A stretch of 64,000 bases of DNA from Halobacillus sp. Marseille-Q1614 (GCF_902809865.1 NZ_CADDWH010000001.1:992001-1056000), one strand, 5' to 3'. Counted from the first letter of the stretch, positions 19,658 through 30,029 are shown. Numbers and translations: made by a program. Notes: generated by a model not told the origin, from the sequence alone.

Positions 19658-21782
19658 GTGGGAAAAAGATTTTGGCACTGGATACGGCGGTCTTCTAAGC
19701 ACCAGAAGAGTATTTGGAAAATCAGTATTCCAGCACTGCTCATAGCACTCGTCTTTTTTTTACTCAGCATTTCTAACGTACATATTAAAACTTACAGTCT
19801 TGAAAAGTTCAGTGAAGCTGAGGAAACTATCCGCTCCCCTATAACGATTGAGAACAAACTGAAGACAGAGCAGCGAATACGGGAAGCTGCACAATCTGTT
19901 GAGGACCGCTATCAAATTTCCCTGCCGGTTGCAGAAGAGAGAATCGGGTATATGGAAGAAATTTTTGCAGCTGTGCATGAAGTGAAGCAATCCGCTTCAG
20001 AAGAGACATCAACGGAAAAAAAATTAAACCAATTGACATCACTTTTATCTGAACCCATTACTACAGAGCTCCCCACTGAGATTTTTCGGCCACTTTTTTC
20101 AGCGTCCCAATCCGAATTAGAATCGATCGAACAGCTATTACTCACTTCATTAAACTCTCATTTTGAAAAAGGTGTAAGAAAGACTGAAATTGAAGATGTT
20201 GAGGGAACACTGCAGCTGGAAATCCAATATTCAGACGTTCCAGATCGTTTGAAAGAGGAAGTTTTTGAATTAGCTGAATTCGCCCTTGTGGAAAATACGA
20301 TGTTTGATGCTGAAGCTACAAGTGAAGTACGTAAAGAGGCGGCTTCTCTTATTCAGCCGGAAATGATTCAGGCCGGAGAAGTGATCGTTTCAGAAGGAGA
20401 AACGATCACAAGCGAAATTTATGAGGAATTAGAAATCGCTGGTATATTAAATGAAGACGCCAATTATATGCCATCTATCGGTTTGGCGATCTTTTCTTTA
20501 ATCGTTGCTCTGTTATTGATGTATCATTTTTACCATATGATTAAAGAGGAGCTGATCTGCTATAGACACCTTTCGCTAGCCGTAGTCGTATCAATCATTA
20601 TGATGGTGCTCATGAAAGTGATCAGCTTGTTTTCCTCCGCCCACGATCCTATGTTTTATGTGCTGCCAGCGGCCTTAGGGGCGATGCTGATAAAAATTTT
20701 AAGCACTGAAAGGTTCGCTATTCTGTTAAGCATTGTCCTCTCGCTGGTTGCGATGATGCTCTTTAACGGGCAAGTGCCTGGAGATTTAAATGCCCATGCA
20801 GGCATATATTTATTATTTTCTCAATTAGCGGGTATATTCTTTTTGAAAAATACGAGCGACCGGCTGTTTATTGTTAAAGTAGGGACAGGCATCGGTTTAG
20901 TGAATCTTATGACACTGAGCTTCATTTTATTCCTGTCCTTTGAGAAATACGGCTGGCTGGATTTAGCTGTCTTTGCCGGGTATAGTGTAATAAGTGCCCT
21001 GCTGTCCATTATTTTAACGTTTGGGCTGCTGCCGGTTATCGGAGTCATCGTTTGGTATACTATCAGATAATAAGCTGCTCAATCTTTCTAATCCCAATCA
21101 CCCTCTGCTGCGCAAAATTCTCACTGAGGCACCCGGCACTTACCATCATAGTGTGATGGTCGCTAACTTGAGTGAAGCAGCATGTGAGTCGATAGGAGCA
21201 AGAGGACTGCTGGCAAGAGTCGCTGCTTATTACCATGATCTCGGAAAAACACTGCGGCCCAACTATTTTATCGAAAATCAAATGGGCCTTAAGAATCCGC
21301 ACGACTTTATCGATCCGAAGCAGAGTGCGTCCATCATTATTAGTCACCCTTATGACGGGGCGCGTATGCTTAAAGAAGAAAAGTTCCCGGATGAAATAAT
21401 CGATATTGCGATGCAGCATCACGGGACTACTTTATTGAAATACTTTTATGTAAAGGCGAAAGAAATCGACAGAAACGTCAGTGAAGAAGTGTTTAGATAT
21501 CCAGGGCCTAAACCACAGACGAAAGAAGCGGCAATTGTATGCGTATGTGATTCAGTGGAAGCTGCCGTCCGGTCGCTGAGTGAGCCGACTCAGGATAAGA
21601 TAAGAGGGATCGTTCATTTGATCATAGAAAGCCGCATGCTCGACGGACAGTTTGATGACTGCCGGATCACATTTAACGAATTAAAAAAAGTAGAAAATGC
21701 AATTTGTGAAACACTACAAGGGATCTTTCATTCAAGAATCCAATATCCAGACCAAAAAACAACCGTGAAGGAGGCCAATTAA
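19658..21782 (+). pseudogene. pgpH: PgpH/YqfF 7TMR-HD c-di-AMP phosphodiesterase, frameshifted
   Basis: Membrane HD-domain hydrolase that degrades c-di-AMP. The gene is in two frames. The first part ends at TAA 21068-21070 and holds the extracellular 7TMR-HDED domain (about residues 40-265) and the membrane segments. The second continues to 21782 and holds the HD domain (TYHHSVMVANLSEAA, AYYHDLGKT, ISHPYDGA, MQHHG). Removing one G at 21041-21042 joins them as LPVIESSFGILSDNKLL...SNPNHPLL, the expected family junction, and restores about 707 residues, near the usual 711. No ribosome site precedes the second half. I take GTG 19658 after GGAGGAGG as the start; ATG 19637 is in-frame upstream. A sequencing error is possible. 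Confidence 0.85.
21035..21070 (+). other. Frameshift site in pgpH
   Basis: Frame 2 reads CCG GTT ATC GGA GTC and reaches TAA at 21068. Skipping one G (21041) gives GTT ATC GAG TCA TCG TTT, which continues as the conserved ESSFGIL. No slippery heptamer or shifty stop is visible, so programmed frameshifting is unlikely. Confidence 0.8.
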
Positions 21783-21783
21783 A

Positions 21784-22260
21784 ATGATCCACATCGATTT
21801 TCACGACGAAACAAATTCAGTAGATGAAGCTTATGTAGATTTAATTGAACGTGTTATCCAGTATGCCGCTAAGAAAGAAGAAGTCCCGGGCGAAGCGGAA
21901 CTCTCGGTAACGTTTGTAGACAATAAAGAAATCCAGGAAATTAACCGCAATTATCGCCAGAAGGATCAGCCAACTGACGTAATCTCATTTGCGATGCAGG
22001 AGCTTGGCGAAGGTGAAGTTGAAGTACAGGCTCAGAATGAGAACCTGCCCGTACTTCTTGGCGATATCGTTATTTCAGTTGATATGGCTAAAGAGCAGGC
22101 TGAGGAATATGGCCATTCCCTCGAAAGAGAGCATGCGTTTCTAGCGCTGCACGGATTTCTTCACCTGCTTGGTTATGATCATATCGAAAAAGAAGATGAA
22201 AATAAGATGTTTGCTAAGCAAGAGGAAATCTTAAATGAGTACGGACTTGAACGCTCGTAA
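21784..22260 (+). CDS. ybeY: Endoribonuclease YbeY
   Basis: Single-strand-specific endoribonuclease involved in 16S rRNA 3'-end processing and ribosome quality control. The 158-residue length is normal. The zinc-binding motif HGFLHLLGYDH sits near residue 125, and INRNYRQKDQPTDVISFA is the other family block. The ATG at 21784 follows GAAGGAGG, 1 bp after pgpH ends, so the two are cotranscribed. It overlaps dgkA by 26 bp. Confidence 0.97.
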   Translation: MIHIDFHDETNSVDEAYVDLIERVIQYAAKKEEVPGEAELSVTFVDNKEIQEINRNYRQKDQPTDVISFAMQELGEGEVEVQAQNENLPVLLGDIVISVDMAKEQAEEYGHSLEREHAFLALHGFLHLLGYDHIEKEDENKMFAKQEEILNEYGLERS

Positions 22261-22615
22261 ACGAAAGTATAAGATAGGTTTTAACCATGCGTTTAACGGA
22301 TTAAAAGAGGTGTACAGAAAAGAAGGAAACTTTAAAATCCATATTCTTGCAGCCGTTCTGGCAGTTTTGCTTGGGGTTGTTCTTAAGGTTTCACTCATCG
22401 AATGGACAGTGCTGACAGTAATTATCGTCTTGGTGTTTGCTTTAGAGATGGTTAATACAAGCATTGAACGGATAATGGACTATCTGGCACCTGAACGTCA
22501 TCCGCTGGTGGGAGAGATTAAGGATATAGCTGCTGGAGCTGTATTGATCGCAGCGCTCGGCTCGGTTATCATCGGGTGCCTTATTTTCATACCGAAATTA
22601 ATGGAATTATTATAG
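22235..22615 (+). CDS. dgkA: Undecaprenol/diacylglycerol kinase DgkA
   Basis: Small integral-membrane lipid kinase; in Bacillus the main substrate is undecaprenol, which links it to peptidoglycan carrier recycling. The 126-residue protein has a basic N-terminus, three membrane helices, and the motif FALEMVNTSIERIMD followed by KDIAAGAVLIAA, the catalytic Glu/Asn region. The start ATG 22235 lies inside ybeY after GAGGAAATC, a 26-bp overlap consistent with translational coupling. Confidence 0.94.
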   Translation: MSTDLNARKRKYKIGFNHAFNGLKEVYRKEGNFKIHILAAVLAVLLGVVLKVSLIEWTVLTVIIVLVFALEMVNTSIERIMDYLAPERHPLVGEIKDIAAGAVLIAALGSVIIGCLIFIPKLMELL

Positions 22616-22638
22616 TGATATAACGGAGGAAGTAATAC

Positions 22639-23544
22639 ATGGAGGAAAATTTTAAATCAGGATTCGTAGCAATCATCGGGAGACCCAACGTAGGGAAATC
22701 TACATTTATGAACCGGGTGATCGGAGAAAAAATTGCAATCATGAGCGATAAGCCTCAGACTACGCGAAATAAGATTCAGGGTGTATTAACCGATAAGGAT
22801 GCTCAGCTCATATTTATTGATACCCCGGGCATTCATAAGCCGAAGCACAAATTAGGCGATTATATGGTGAACGTTGCAGAAAACACATTGAATGAAGTAG
22901 ATGCAATTATGTTTATGATTAACGCCGAGGAAGGTTACGGGCGAGGTGATCAGTTTATCATTGACCGGCTGCAGAAAGTCGATCAGCCGGTGTTTTTAAT
23001 CGTTAATAAAATTGATAAAGTACACCCGGATCAACTGCTGCCTTTGATCGATCAGTATCGTGAGAAATTGGATTTTGAAGAAATTATCCCAATTTCCGCT
23101 CTTGTGGGCAACAATGTTGACCATTTGCTTAACGTACTAAAGGGGCATCTTCCCGAAGGTCCCCAATTTTATCCGGAGGACCAGATTACCGATCACCCTG
23201 AGAGGTTTATCGTCAGTGAACTCATTCGTGAAAAAGTACTTCATCTAACTAGAGAAGAAATTCCTCATTCGATTGCCGTTGTCATTGAAACGATGAAGCC
23301 GAGGGAGAATTCAAATGCCGTGTTTATACAAGCGGTAATCATTGTAGAGAGAAAATCGCAAAAAGGAATTATCATCGGCAAGCAGGGCAGCATGCTTAAA
23401 GAAGTAGGCCAGAGAGCGAGAAAAGATATTGAAACATTGCTAGGCAGCAAAGTCTATCTAGAACTTTGGGTGAAAGTGCAGAAAGACTGGCGGAACCGAC
23501 AGATTCAGCTGAGTGATTTCGGCTACAGAGAAGACGAATATTAA
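22639..23544 (+). CDS. era: GTPase Era
   Basis: Essential GTPase for 16S rRNA maturation and 30S assembly. GRPNVGKST (14-22) is the P-loop; [10 protein letters not shown] and NKID follow, and the C-terminal KH domain contains [13 protein letters not shown]. The 301-residue length is typical. The ATG at 22639 follows ACGGAGGAAG. It is part of the ybeY-dgkA-era-recO cluster. No cdd (cytidine deaminase) lies between dgkA and era, unlike B. subtilis. Confidence 0.98.
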   Translation: MEENFKSGFVAIIGRPNVGKSTFMNRVIGEKIAIMSDKPQTTRNKIQGVLTDKDAQLIFIDTPGIHKPKHKLGDYMVNVAENTLNEVDAIMFMINAEEGYGRGDQFIIDRLQKVDQPVFLIVNKIDKVHPDQLLPLIDQYREKLDFEEIIPISALVGNNVDHLLNVLKGHLPEGPQFYPEDQITDHPERFIVSELIREKVLHLTREEIPHSIAVVIETMKPRENSNAVFIQAVIIVERKSQKGIIIGKQGSMLKEVGQRARKDIETLLGSKVYLELWVKVQKDWRNRQIQLSDFGYREDEY

Positions 23545-23639
23545 TATTGGAAAAAATTAAGCCTCATCGTTTGTCGTAGATGAAGCAACCTAATAACGTA
23601 ATTAAAATTCTTTTATGTTCATAGAAAGGGGAGTTTCTT

Positions 23640-23777
23640 GTGCTAGACGTCACTTGGAACGTTTTTAGACAGACAGGAAACATTGAAACCTATTTACTAA
23701 TGAAGGAATTGGAAGGAAGCAGCGAATTAGAGGAACCTGCGACATCTGCGACAGAAGAAACGGATACGATGAGTTAA
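23640..23777 (+). CDS. yqzL: YqzL family small protein
   Basis: A 45-residue ORF starting at GTG 23640 about seven bases after AAAGGGGAG. The N-terminus (MLDVTWNVFRQTGNIETYLL) matches the YqzL family, whose B. subtilis member also lies between era and recO; the C-terminus is acidic and variable. Function unknown. It stops 20 bp before recO and is probably cotranscribed with it. It is too short for most ORF cut-offs. Confidence 0.85.
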   Translation: MLDVTWNVFRQTGNIETYLLMKELEGSSELEEPATSATEETDTMS

Positions 23778-23797
23778 TTAAGAAGCAGGTGAACGCC

Positions 23798-24550
23798 TTG
23801 TTAGAAAAAATAGAAGGCATTGTCCTAAGAACGAGGGACTACGGGGAAACCCATAAAATTGTCACTTTATTTACAAGAGAAAAAGGGAAAATAGGGGTTA
23901 TGGCCAGAGGGGCAAAAAAACCGAAGAGCCGAATGTCCTCTATCACCCAGCCTTTTATTCACGGTCAATATCTAATTCAGATAGGTTCCGGCTTAGGCTT
24001 ATTAAGCCAAGGGGAAATGCTGTCTTCCCTTCGGGTTATTCGAGAAGATATCGTGAAGGCAGCCTATGCTTCTTATTTGGCAGAACTCACCGACAAACTG
24101 GTGGATGAGAAGCAGCCGGATCCTTTTTTATTTGAACAATTTCTAAAGACTCTTCAATGGATAGCGGAGGATAAAGACAGCGAAATATTAGCGATGATGT
24201 ATGAACTAAAAATTTACCGCAAAGCCGGATTTGCTCCGAAAGTTGATGCCTGTTTAAATTGTGGGCGGGAAGAGGGGCCATTTTCTTTTTCCGTGGTCGA
24301 GGGCGGACTATTATGTTTTCGCTGTAAACAGAGAGACCCGCAGGCTTATGGTTTAACAGACCCGCTTTCAAGACTGCTGAGGCTATTTTTACATATGGAT
24401 GTTAAGCGGCTGGGCCAGGTATCGATGAAAGCGGAAAATAAAAAGAAACTTCGACAGATTTTAGATGAATATTATGACCGGTATGGCGGATATCATTTGA
24501 AATCTAAAAAATTCTTAAAACAAATCGATCTGTTTAAGGATAACGATTGA
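23798..24550 (+). CDS. recO: DNA repair protein RecO
   Basis: Recombination mediator that loads RecA with RecR. The OB-fold N-terminus (EGIVLRTRDYGETHKIVTLF) is followed by a helical domain and a zinc site CLNCG...CFRC near residues 147-175. I chose TTG 23798, which gives MLEKIEGIVL as in the family and sits after GCAGGTG; GTG 23789 is three codons upstream. 250 residues. Its stop codon overlaps the -35 element of the glyQS promoter. Confidence 0.95.
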   Translation: MLEKIEGIVLRTRDYGETHKIVTLFTREKGKIGVMARGAKKPKSRMSSITQPFIHGQYLIQIGSGLGLLSQGEMLSSLRVIREDIVKAAYASYLAELTDKLVDEKQPDPFLFEQFLKTLQWIAEDKDSEILAMMYELKIYRKAGFAPKVDACLNCGREEGPFSFSVVEGGLLCFRCKQRDPQAYGLTDPLSRLLRLFLHMDVKRLGQVSMKAENKKKLRQILDEYYDRYGGYHLKSKKFLKQIDLFKDND

Positions 24551-24576
24551 CAAATGATGTATCGCTGGAGTATGAT
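24547..24576 (+). promoter_or_regulatory. SigA-type promoter of the glyQS operon
   Basis: TTGACA (24547-24552), 18 bp, TATGAT (24571-24576). The -35 element overlaps the recO stop codon. Confidence 0.85.
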
Positions 24577-24582
24577 TCTATT

Positions 24583-24800
24583 TACTAAATATTTGTTTGC
24601 AAAGAAGGAAAGTAGTAATCGATCACTGTGTGTTTTTAGAGAGCCCGGGATGGTGGGATTCGGGCAGCACGCAATCGATGAAGGCGTTCTGGAGCAAAGT
24701 ACGTGTAAAGCGGCTTCCGGTTTTTTTGGCGGAAGCAAATAGGGTGGAACCGCGGTAACCCCGTCCCTATGTCGAGGAGACATAGAGACGGGGTTCTTTA
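24583..24800 (+). promoter_or_regulatory. Glycyl T-box riboswitch
   Basis: tRNA-sensing leader of glyQS. The T-box AGGGTGGAACCGCGG is at 24741-24755. Stem I shows the AGTA/GTAA element near 24612, an apical AG-bulge region (GAGAGCCCGGG), and a specifier loop in which GAAGGCG follows the ATCGAT stem; the triplet GGC (24683-24685) reads glycine. Uncharged tRNA-Gly would stabilise the antiterminator and allow glyQS expression. The ORF at 24554-24742 lies within this leader and is rejected. Confidence 0.95.
24757..24800 (+). terminator. T-box attenuator terminator
   Basis: AACCCCGTCCCTATGTC pairs with GACATAGAGACGGGGTT, followed by CTTTATG. Its 5' arm is next to the T-box sequence, as required for the antiterminator switch. 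Confidence 0.92.
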
Positions 24801-24830
24801 TGTTTACTTACACTATTAGGAGGTTTAGAG

Positions 24831-25718
24831 ATGAATATTCAAGATATGATACTTACTTTACAAAAGCACTGGTCCAATCAAGGCTGTCTCTTAATGCAGG
24901 CTTATGATGTTGAAAAGGGAGCAGGCACGATGTCTCCTATGACGCTGCTGAGAAGTTTAGGTCCAGAACCGTGGAACGTGGCATACGTGGAGCCTTCCAG
25001 ACGTCCGGCCGACGGGCGTTACGGGCAGAACCCGAACCGTTTATACCAGCACCACCAGTTCCAGGTCATTATGAAACCATCTCCTGACAATATACAGGAG
25101 CTGTATCTTGATTCTTTAAAGGCGCTCGGAATCGACCCTGAAAAGCATGATATTCGTTTTGTAGAGGATAACTGGGAAAACCCTACGTTAGGAGCGGCCG
25201 GATTAGGATGGGAAGTGTGGCTCGATGGAATGGAGATTACTCAGTTTACTTATTTCCAGCAAATCGGAGGCTTGGAAGCCCGCCCGGTATCTGCTGAAAT
25301 TACGTATGGTATTGAGCGTCTCGCATCCTATATTCAGGATAAAGAAAATGTTTTTGAATTGGAGTGGACGAACGGCGTAACGGTTGGAGACATTTTCACA
25401 CAGCCGGAATACGAGCACTCTGTTTACACATTTGAAGAATCTGATGACGATATGCTGTTTGATTTGTTTTCTACGTATGAAAAAGAAGCTAAGCGCATCA
25501 TGGAAAAAGGGCTCGTCTTTCCTGCGTATGATTATGTGCTTAAATGCTCGCACACTTTTAACCTGTTAGATGCGAAGGGAGTAATCTCTGTAACCGAACG
25601 AACAGGCTATATATCAAGAGTGAGAAATCTGGCACGATCTATCGCGAAAACCTACGTAGAAGAGAGAGAAAGATTAGGATTTCCAATGCTTGAGAAGGGG
25701 GAGTTCACTCATGAGTAA
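24831..25718 (+). CDS. glyQ: Glycyl-tRNA synthetase alpha subunit
   Basis: Catalytic subunit of the tetrameric bacterial GlyRS. The 295-residue protein carries [37 protein letters not shown] and [18 protein letters not shown], the class II aminoacyl-tRNA synthetase motifs of GlyQ. The ATG at 24831 follows AGGAGG. It is controlled by the upstream T-box and overlaps glyS by eight bases. Confidence 0.98.
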   Translation: MNIQDMILTLQKHWSNQGCLLMQAYDVEKGAGTMSPMTLLRSLGPEPWNVAYVEPSRRPADGRYGQNPNRLYQHHQFQVIMKPSPDNIQELYLDSLKALGIDPEKHDIRFVEDNWENPTLGAAGLGWEVWLDGMEITQFTYFQQIGGLEARPVSAEITYGIERLASYIQDKENVFELEWTNGVTVGDIFTQPEYEHSVYTFEESDDDMLFDLFSTYEKEAKRIMEKGLVFPAYDYVLKCSHTFNLLDAKGVISVTERTGYISRVRNLARSIAKTYVEERERLGFPMLEKGEFTHE

Positions 25719-27795
25719 TAACGTACTATTTGAGCTGGGTCTAGAGGAAATGCCGGCAAGATTTATTGATGAATCTTTAAAACAGCTCGAGGAAAATACA
25801 AAAAAATGGCTGGATGTGCAGCGGATTCCGTATCAATCGGTTAAAGGACTTGCTACACCGAGACGCCTCGCAGTAGAAATTACAGGCGTGGAAGATAAGC
25901 AGCCAGATATTGAAGAAGAAGCGAAAGGACCGGCCAAAAAGATTGCTGTCGATGATAACGGCAACTGGTCCAAAGCAGCGATCGGTTTCTCTAAAGGCCA
26001 GGGCCAAAACGTGGAGGACATCTTTTTTAAAGACATCAAAGGAGTCGAATACGCTCATATTAAAAAATTCGTTGAAGGCCAGCCAACGAAGGAGCTTTTA
26101 AAAGATTTTAAAGAGGTCTTACTTGGACTTAACTTCCCTAAAAATATGCGCTGGGCAGATTTGAACCTGCGCTACGTCCGTCCAATCCGCTGGATGGCTG
26201 CTCTGTTTGAGAGTGAAGTCATTCCATTTGAAATAGAGGGAGTAAAAACAGACAATACTACTTACGGACACCGGTTTTTAGGAGAAAAGACAACCATAGA
26301 GCATGCGAGTCAATATGAAGAAACGCTGAACCGCCAATACGTGATAGCTGACGTTCAAAAAAGAAAAGCAGCCATCGCAGCCCAGATCAATGAACTTGAG
26401 AAGGAAAAAGACTGGAACATTATACAGGATCCTGAATTATTAAATGAAGTCACACACTTAGTAGAATATCCAACTGTTTTCAGCGGAGCTTACAGTGAAG
26501 AATTTCTGAACGTTCCTGAAGAAGCGCTCGTTATGTCTATGAAAGAGCATCAGCGCTATTTCCCTGTCCAGTCTGTAAACGGAAACCTGCTTCCTAACTT
26601 TGTCGCTGTCCGTAATGGTGACGATCGTCACCTTGATGTAGTTGCTAAAGGGAACGAAAAAGTGCTTAAGGCAAGACTCTCCGATGCTCAATTCTTCTAT
26701 CAGGAAGACCAGAAAGGATCGCTTGAAGAGAAGCTTGCCAAGTTAAAGCGAATGGTTTACCAGGTTGAGCTGGGCACACTTGCAGATAAAGTGGAACGAG
26801 TTAAAACAATCACTCAGTATATTAGTGAGCAGCTTTCATTAAGTGAGAAACAGCAAAAGCAGGCGGTGCGAGCAGCTGAAATCTGCAAATTTGATCTTGT
26901 TACCCACATGGTAGACGAATTCTCTGACTTGCAGGGAATTATGGGAGAGAAGTATGCTAGATTGTTTGGTGAAGATGAAGAAGTGGCAGTTGCCGTAAGT
27001 GAGCACTATATGCCCCGTCATGCCAATGGCCAGCTTCCTCAAACTCCAATTGGAGCTGTAGTAAGTGTAGCGGACAAACTAGATACTATTATTGGATCGA
27101 TCGCGATTGGAAATCTTCCGACAGGGTCTCAGGACCCATACGGTTTAAGAAGACAGTCTTTAGGCATTCTGCAGATCCTTAAACAATTCGAATGGTCTAT
27201 TTCTGTAGAAGAGCTGTTAAACGCTGTGATTGACCGTTATTATGAATGGGAGCTTCCTACAGCAGAAAAACAAGAGCTGACAGAATCAGTTCACGATTTC
27301 TTCCGCATAAGAGCTGCTTATTTACTTAAAGATGAGAATATCGCGCCAGATATCGTCGAAGCTGTGCTGGCAAAAGGAATTCACGTCTATAGAGTAACGC
27401 TTGAGAAAGCGGAACTGTTAATGGATAAACGTAACGAGGAATCTTTTAAGCCTGTCCATGAAGCGCTGGGAAGAGTTCTGAATCTAGCGAAAAAAGCGGA
27501 CAGCACACATGTAGATAAAGATTTGTTTGAAAACACAACAGAGCAAAAATTGTATGACACTTTCCAGGAGGTTCAGCCAGTTTACAATCAATTACTGGCG
27601 CAGGAGGAGCCTGCGCAGGCCCTGGAAGAACTGGCCAAACTGGCTCAGCCGATTCACTCCTTCTTTGATCAAACGATGGTAATGGCCGAAAATGAAAAAG
27701 TTAAACTAAACAGGCTGGCACTTTTAAATACGCTATCTAATGAAATCTTGGAATTTGCCGACTTAACAAGCATTCAATGGAAACAGCAGTTTTAA
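25711..27795 (+). CDS. glyS: Glycyl-tRNA synthetase beta subunit
   Basis: tRNA-binding subunit of GlyRS, 694 residues. Motifs include [14 protein letters not shown]-like N-terminus ([15 protein letters not shown]), [35 protein letters not shown] and [11 protein letters not shown]; a C-terminal helical anticodon-binding domain is present. A TTG at 25690 opens the frame, but ATG 25711 follows GAAGGGGGA and yields the family start. The overlap with glyQ indicates translational coupling. Confidence 0.98.
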   Translation: MSNNVLFELGLEEMPARFIDESLKQLEENTKKWLDVQRIPYQSVKGLATPRRLAVEITGVEDKQPDIEEEAKGPAKKIAVDDNGNWSKAAIGFSKGQGQNVEDIFFKDIKGVEYAHIKKFVEGQPTKELLKDFKEVLLGLNFPKNMRWADLNLRYVRPIRWMAALFESEVIPFEIEGVKTDNTTYGHRFLGEKTTIEHASQYEETLNRQYVIADVQKRKAAIAAQINELEKEKDWNIIQDPELLNEVTHLVEYPTVFSGAYSEEFLNVPEEALVMSMKEHQRYFPVQSVNGNLLPNFVAVRNGDDRHLDVVAKGNEKVLKARLSDAQFFYQEDQKGSLEEKLAKLKRMVYQVELGTLADKVERVKTITQYISEQLSLSEKQQKQAVRAAEICKFDLVTHMVDEFSDLQGIMGEKYARLFGEDEEVAVAVSEHYMPRHANGQLPQTPIGAVVSVADKLDTIIGSIAIGNLPTGSQDPYGLRRQSLGILQILKQFEWSISVEELLNAVIDRYYEWELPTAEKQELTESVHDFFRIRAAYLLKDENIAPDIVEAVLAKGIHVYRVTLEKAELLMDKRNEESFKPVHEALGRVLNLAKKADSTHVDKDLFENTTEQKLYDTFQEVQPVYNQLLAQEEPAQALEELAKLAQPIHSFFDQTMVMAENEKVKLNRLALLNTLSNEILEFADLTSIQWKQQF

Positions 27796-27805
27796 TATTC
27801 GTTCT

Positions 27806-27834
27806 TTTACCATCTCACTTAAATAGGCTATAAT
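27806..27834 (+). promoter_or_regulatory. SigA-type promoter for ccpN-yqfL
   Basis: TTTACC (27806-27811), 17 bp, TATAAT (27829-27834), 48 bp before ccpN. No terminator was seen after glyS, so read-through is also possible. Confidence 0.65.
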
Positions 27835-27881
27835 AATTAAAGGAATAGTATGTCACAGTTGATGAGTAGGGTGGTGAAAGA

Positions 27882-28511
27882 ATGGAACTATCCAGCAGGC
27901 AAGAACAAATAATTCAAATTGTTAAAGATAATGGTCCGATCACAGGGGAAAGTATAGCTGATCAGCTTAATTTGACACGGGCTACCTTAAGACCGGATCT
28001 TGCTATTCTTACGATGGCTGGGTTCTTAGACGCCCGTCCCCGGGTCGGCTACTTTTTTACTGGAAAAACTGGATCAGAGCTTTTAACAGAGAAGCTGAAG
28101 AAATTTAAAGTACACGAGTACCAGGCGCTTCCTGTCGTAGTAGAAGAAGATGTTTCGGCCTACGATGCTATTTGTACAATGTTTTTAGAAGATGTTGGTA
28201 CACTTTTTGTCATCAATACGCAGTCTCTGCTCGTCGGTGTTTTATCGAGAAAAGACTTATTGAGGGCAAGTATAGGAAATCAGGACTTATCGTCCATTCC
28301 GGTTCATATCATTATGACACGCATGCCTAACATTTCTATTTGTCAAAAAGAAGATTTGCTGCTTGATGCAGCTCAAAAGCTGATAGAAAAGCAAATCGAC
28401 GGCCTTCCTGTTGTAAAGCCGGTTGAGAACGGATATGAAGTAGTTGGACGCTTAACAAAAACAAGTATTACAAAAGCGCTGGTAGAACTTGCAACAGACC
28501 AGCACTTATAA
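27882..28511 (+). CDS. ccpN: Transcriptional repressor CcpN (HTH plus CBS domains)
   Basis: Repressor of gluconeogenic genes such as gapB and pckA in Bacillus, acting under glycolytic conditions. The 209-residue protein has a winged helix ([41 protein letters not shown]) followed by two CBS domains (about residues 80-205) that sense nucleotides. It follows glyQS and is paired with yqfL, as in B. subtilis. Start ATG 27882 with GGTGGTGAAAG upstream. Confidence 0.95.
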   Translation: MELSSRQEQIIQIVKDNGPITGESIADQLNLTRATLRPDLAILTMAGFLDARPRVGYFFTGKTGSELLTEKLKKFKVHEYQALPVVVEEDVSAYDAICTMFLEDVGTLFVINTQSLLVGVLSRKDLLRASIGNQDLSSIPVHIIMTRMPNISICQKEDLLLDAAQKLIEKQIDGLPVVKPVENGYEVVGRLTKTSITKALVELATDQHL

Positions 28512-28540
28512 AAGAATCCTTTCAAAGGAGAGGGGAACTA

Positions 28541-29350
28541 GTGGGAAAACCAATCATCTATATATTATCAGATTCAGTAGGGGAAACAGCCGAGCTGGTT
28601 GTTAAGGCAGCGCTGAGCCAATTCGATGACGGACCTTTTGATGTTCAGCGGATTCCATATGTGGAAGATAAGGGAACGATTAACGAAGCAATCGCTCAGG
28701 CTAAAGAACATAATGCTTTAATAGGGTTTACCCTGGTAGACCCGGAATTTCGCGAGCACTTGCTGACAAAGTCCAAAGAACACAACTTAGAATGTGTAGA
28801 TATTATGGGGCCGATGATGGATGCGATGCAGCGTTTCTTCAAAACAGAGCCGCGGCTTGAGCCTGGTCTTGTTCATAAGCTGGATGAAGATTATTTCAAA
28901 CGGGTAGAAGCAATTGAATTTGCTGTGAAATATGATGATGGAAGAGATGCTAGAGGAATTCCAAAAGCTGATATTGTTCTGATCGGTGTTTCAAGAACCT
29001 CTAAGACCCCATTATCTCAATATTTGGCCCACAAACGGCTAAAAGTTGCGAATGTACCAATCGTTCCGGAGGTAGAACCGCCGGAAGAATTGTATAACGT
29101 TGATCCAAAGAAATGTATTGGGTTAAAAATCAGTCCTCAGAAACTGAATGACATCCGTAAAGAGAGGCTGAAATCTTTAGGGTTAGGATCTGAAGCCAGT
29201 TATGCAAACATGGACCGGATCAGGCAGGAAATTAGACATTTCAACTCCGTTGTCGATAGAATAGGCTGTGAAGTTATCGATGTTTCTCACAAAGCAGTAG
29301 AAGAAACAGCGAATATTATCGTTAACATTATGAGACAAGATTCGAGATAA
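28541..29350 (+). CDS. yqfL: PPDK/PEP synthase regulatory protein (YqfL-type)
   Basis: Bifunctional Ser/Thr kinase and pyrophosphorylase of the DUF299 family, which regulates pyruvate phosphate dikinase or PEP synthase; which target applies here cannot be told from the sequence. The 269-residue protein has [13 protein letters not shown] at the N-terminus and the P-loop-like [15 protein letters not shown] near residue 150. GTG 28541 is used, after GGAGAGGGG. It follows ccpN by 29 bp; pairing with a gluconeogenesis repressor fits a role in controlling PEP/pyruvate flux. Confidence 0.93.
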   Translation: MGKPIIYILSDSVGETAELVVKAALSQFDDGPFDVQRIPYVEDKGTINEAIAQAKEHNALIGFTLVDPEFREHLLTKSKEHNLECVDIMGPMMDAMQRFFKTEPRLEPGLVHKLDEDYFKRVEAIEFAVKYDDGRDARGIPKADIVLIGVSRTSKTPLSQYLAHKRLKVANVPIVPEVEPPEELYNVDPKKCIGLKISPQKLNDIRKERLKSLGLGSEASYANMDRIRQEIRHFNSVVDRIGCEVIDVSHKAVEETANIIVNIMRQDSR

Positions 29351-29359
29351 ATCCCTATA

Positions 29360-29395
29360 AAAAGTCGCGCTTATTATGTAAAGCGCGACTTTTAT
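29360..29395 (+). terminator. Terminator after yqfL
   Basis: AAAAGTCGCGCTT pairs with AAGCGCGACTTTT; strong 13-bp stem with a T-rich tail. Confidence 0.88.
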
Positions 29396-29417
29396 TGGGG
29401 AAAAGTTCAATTTATCT

Positions 29418-29469
29418 ATAGATTTTCGCAAATCTATGTATTATAATGATTATTTGTGTAAAAATAATC
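29418..29469 (+). promoter_or_regulatory. Two dyads and a promoter-like element upstream of yqxD-dnaG-sigA
   Basis: ATAGATTT-TCGC-AAATCTAT (29418-29437) and GATTATTT-GTGTAA-AAATAATC (29448-29469) are adjacent perfect 8-bp dyads. Between and overlapping them is TATAAT (29442-29447), and 29441-29455 (TTATAATGATTATTT) matches the PerR/Fur-type box TTATAATNATTATAA at all but the last two bases. The layout suggests an operator over a promoter; this is inference. Confidence 0.4.
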
Positions 29470-29558
29470 TTATTATATGTTGACAGAGATACTTTTCAGA
29501 AAAATTAAACATTAAGAAAAGGGCAGGAATCTAAAGATTATTGTAGAATTACTGAATT

Positions 29559-30029
29559 ATGCCGAAAACTATGATTAATGTATGGGTAGATGCTGACAGC
29601 TGTCCGGTTCAGAAAGAAATCACTAATGTATGCAAAAACTTTCAAATCACACCTCAATTTATCGCTACGATCAATCACTATAAAGCAGACCCATCAGGGG
29701 AAGAGTGGATCTACCTTGACCATGGGTCTCAAAGTGTCGATCTATATATTCTAAATCACGTAAAACCAAATGATGTAGTGATTACACAAGATCTATCACT
29801 CGGTGTTCTTCTTACCCCTCAAAGGGTTTATGTCCTTACCCCACGAGGTAAACTAGTTAACGAAGGGGATGCGGTTCAGATAATGAATCAGAAGCACCTC
29901 CGGCAGCGAACTTTAAAGCGTAAGAAAAAATGGAAGGGGCCTAAAGCTTTTACAAAACAAGATCGAGAACAATTTTCCCAAACTTTAACCGATATTTTAG
30001 AAAGTCATCTCGAGAGGGACGGGATGTAA
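29559..30029 (+). CDS. yqxD: YaiI/YqxD (UPF0178) family protein
   Basis: A 156-residue protein of the DUF188/UPF0178 family with the N-terminal block INVWVDADSCPVQKEI, and NDVVITQDLSLGVLLTPQRVYVLTPRGKL further on. The Asp residues near the N-terminus resemble a PIN/NYN-type nuclease centre, but function is not established. It precedes dnaG as in B. subtilis. Neither ATG 29559 nor ATG 29571 has a clear ribosome site, so the start is uncertain. Confidence 0.9.
   Translation: MPKTMINVWVDADSCPVQKEITNVCKNFQITPQFIATINHYKADPSGEEWIYLDHGSQSVDLYILNHVKPNDVVITQDLSLGVLLTPQRVYVLTPRGKLVNEGDAVQIMNQKHLRQRTLKRKKKWKGPKAFTKQDREQFSQTLTDILESHLERDGM

Noticed and set aside
21035-21070. Programmed +1 frameshift in pgpH
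   Set aside because: No slippery motif, no stop or rare codon at the shift point and no known programmed shift in this family; kept only as a remote alternative.
21021-21782. The second half of pgpH as an independent HD-domain gene
   Set aside because: No ribosome site, start codon TTG inside the overlapping frame, and the two halves form one conserved protein when one base is removed.
24493-24783. ORFs across the recO-glyQ gap
   Set aside because: They cover the glycyl T-box, which fully explains the sequence.
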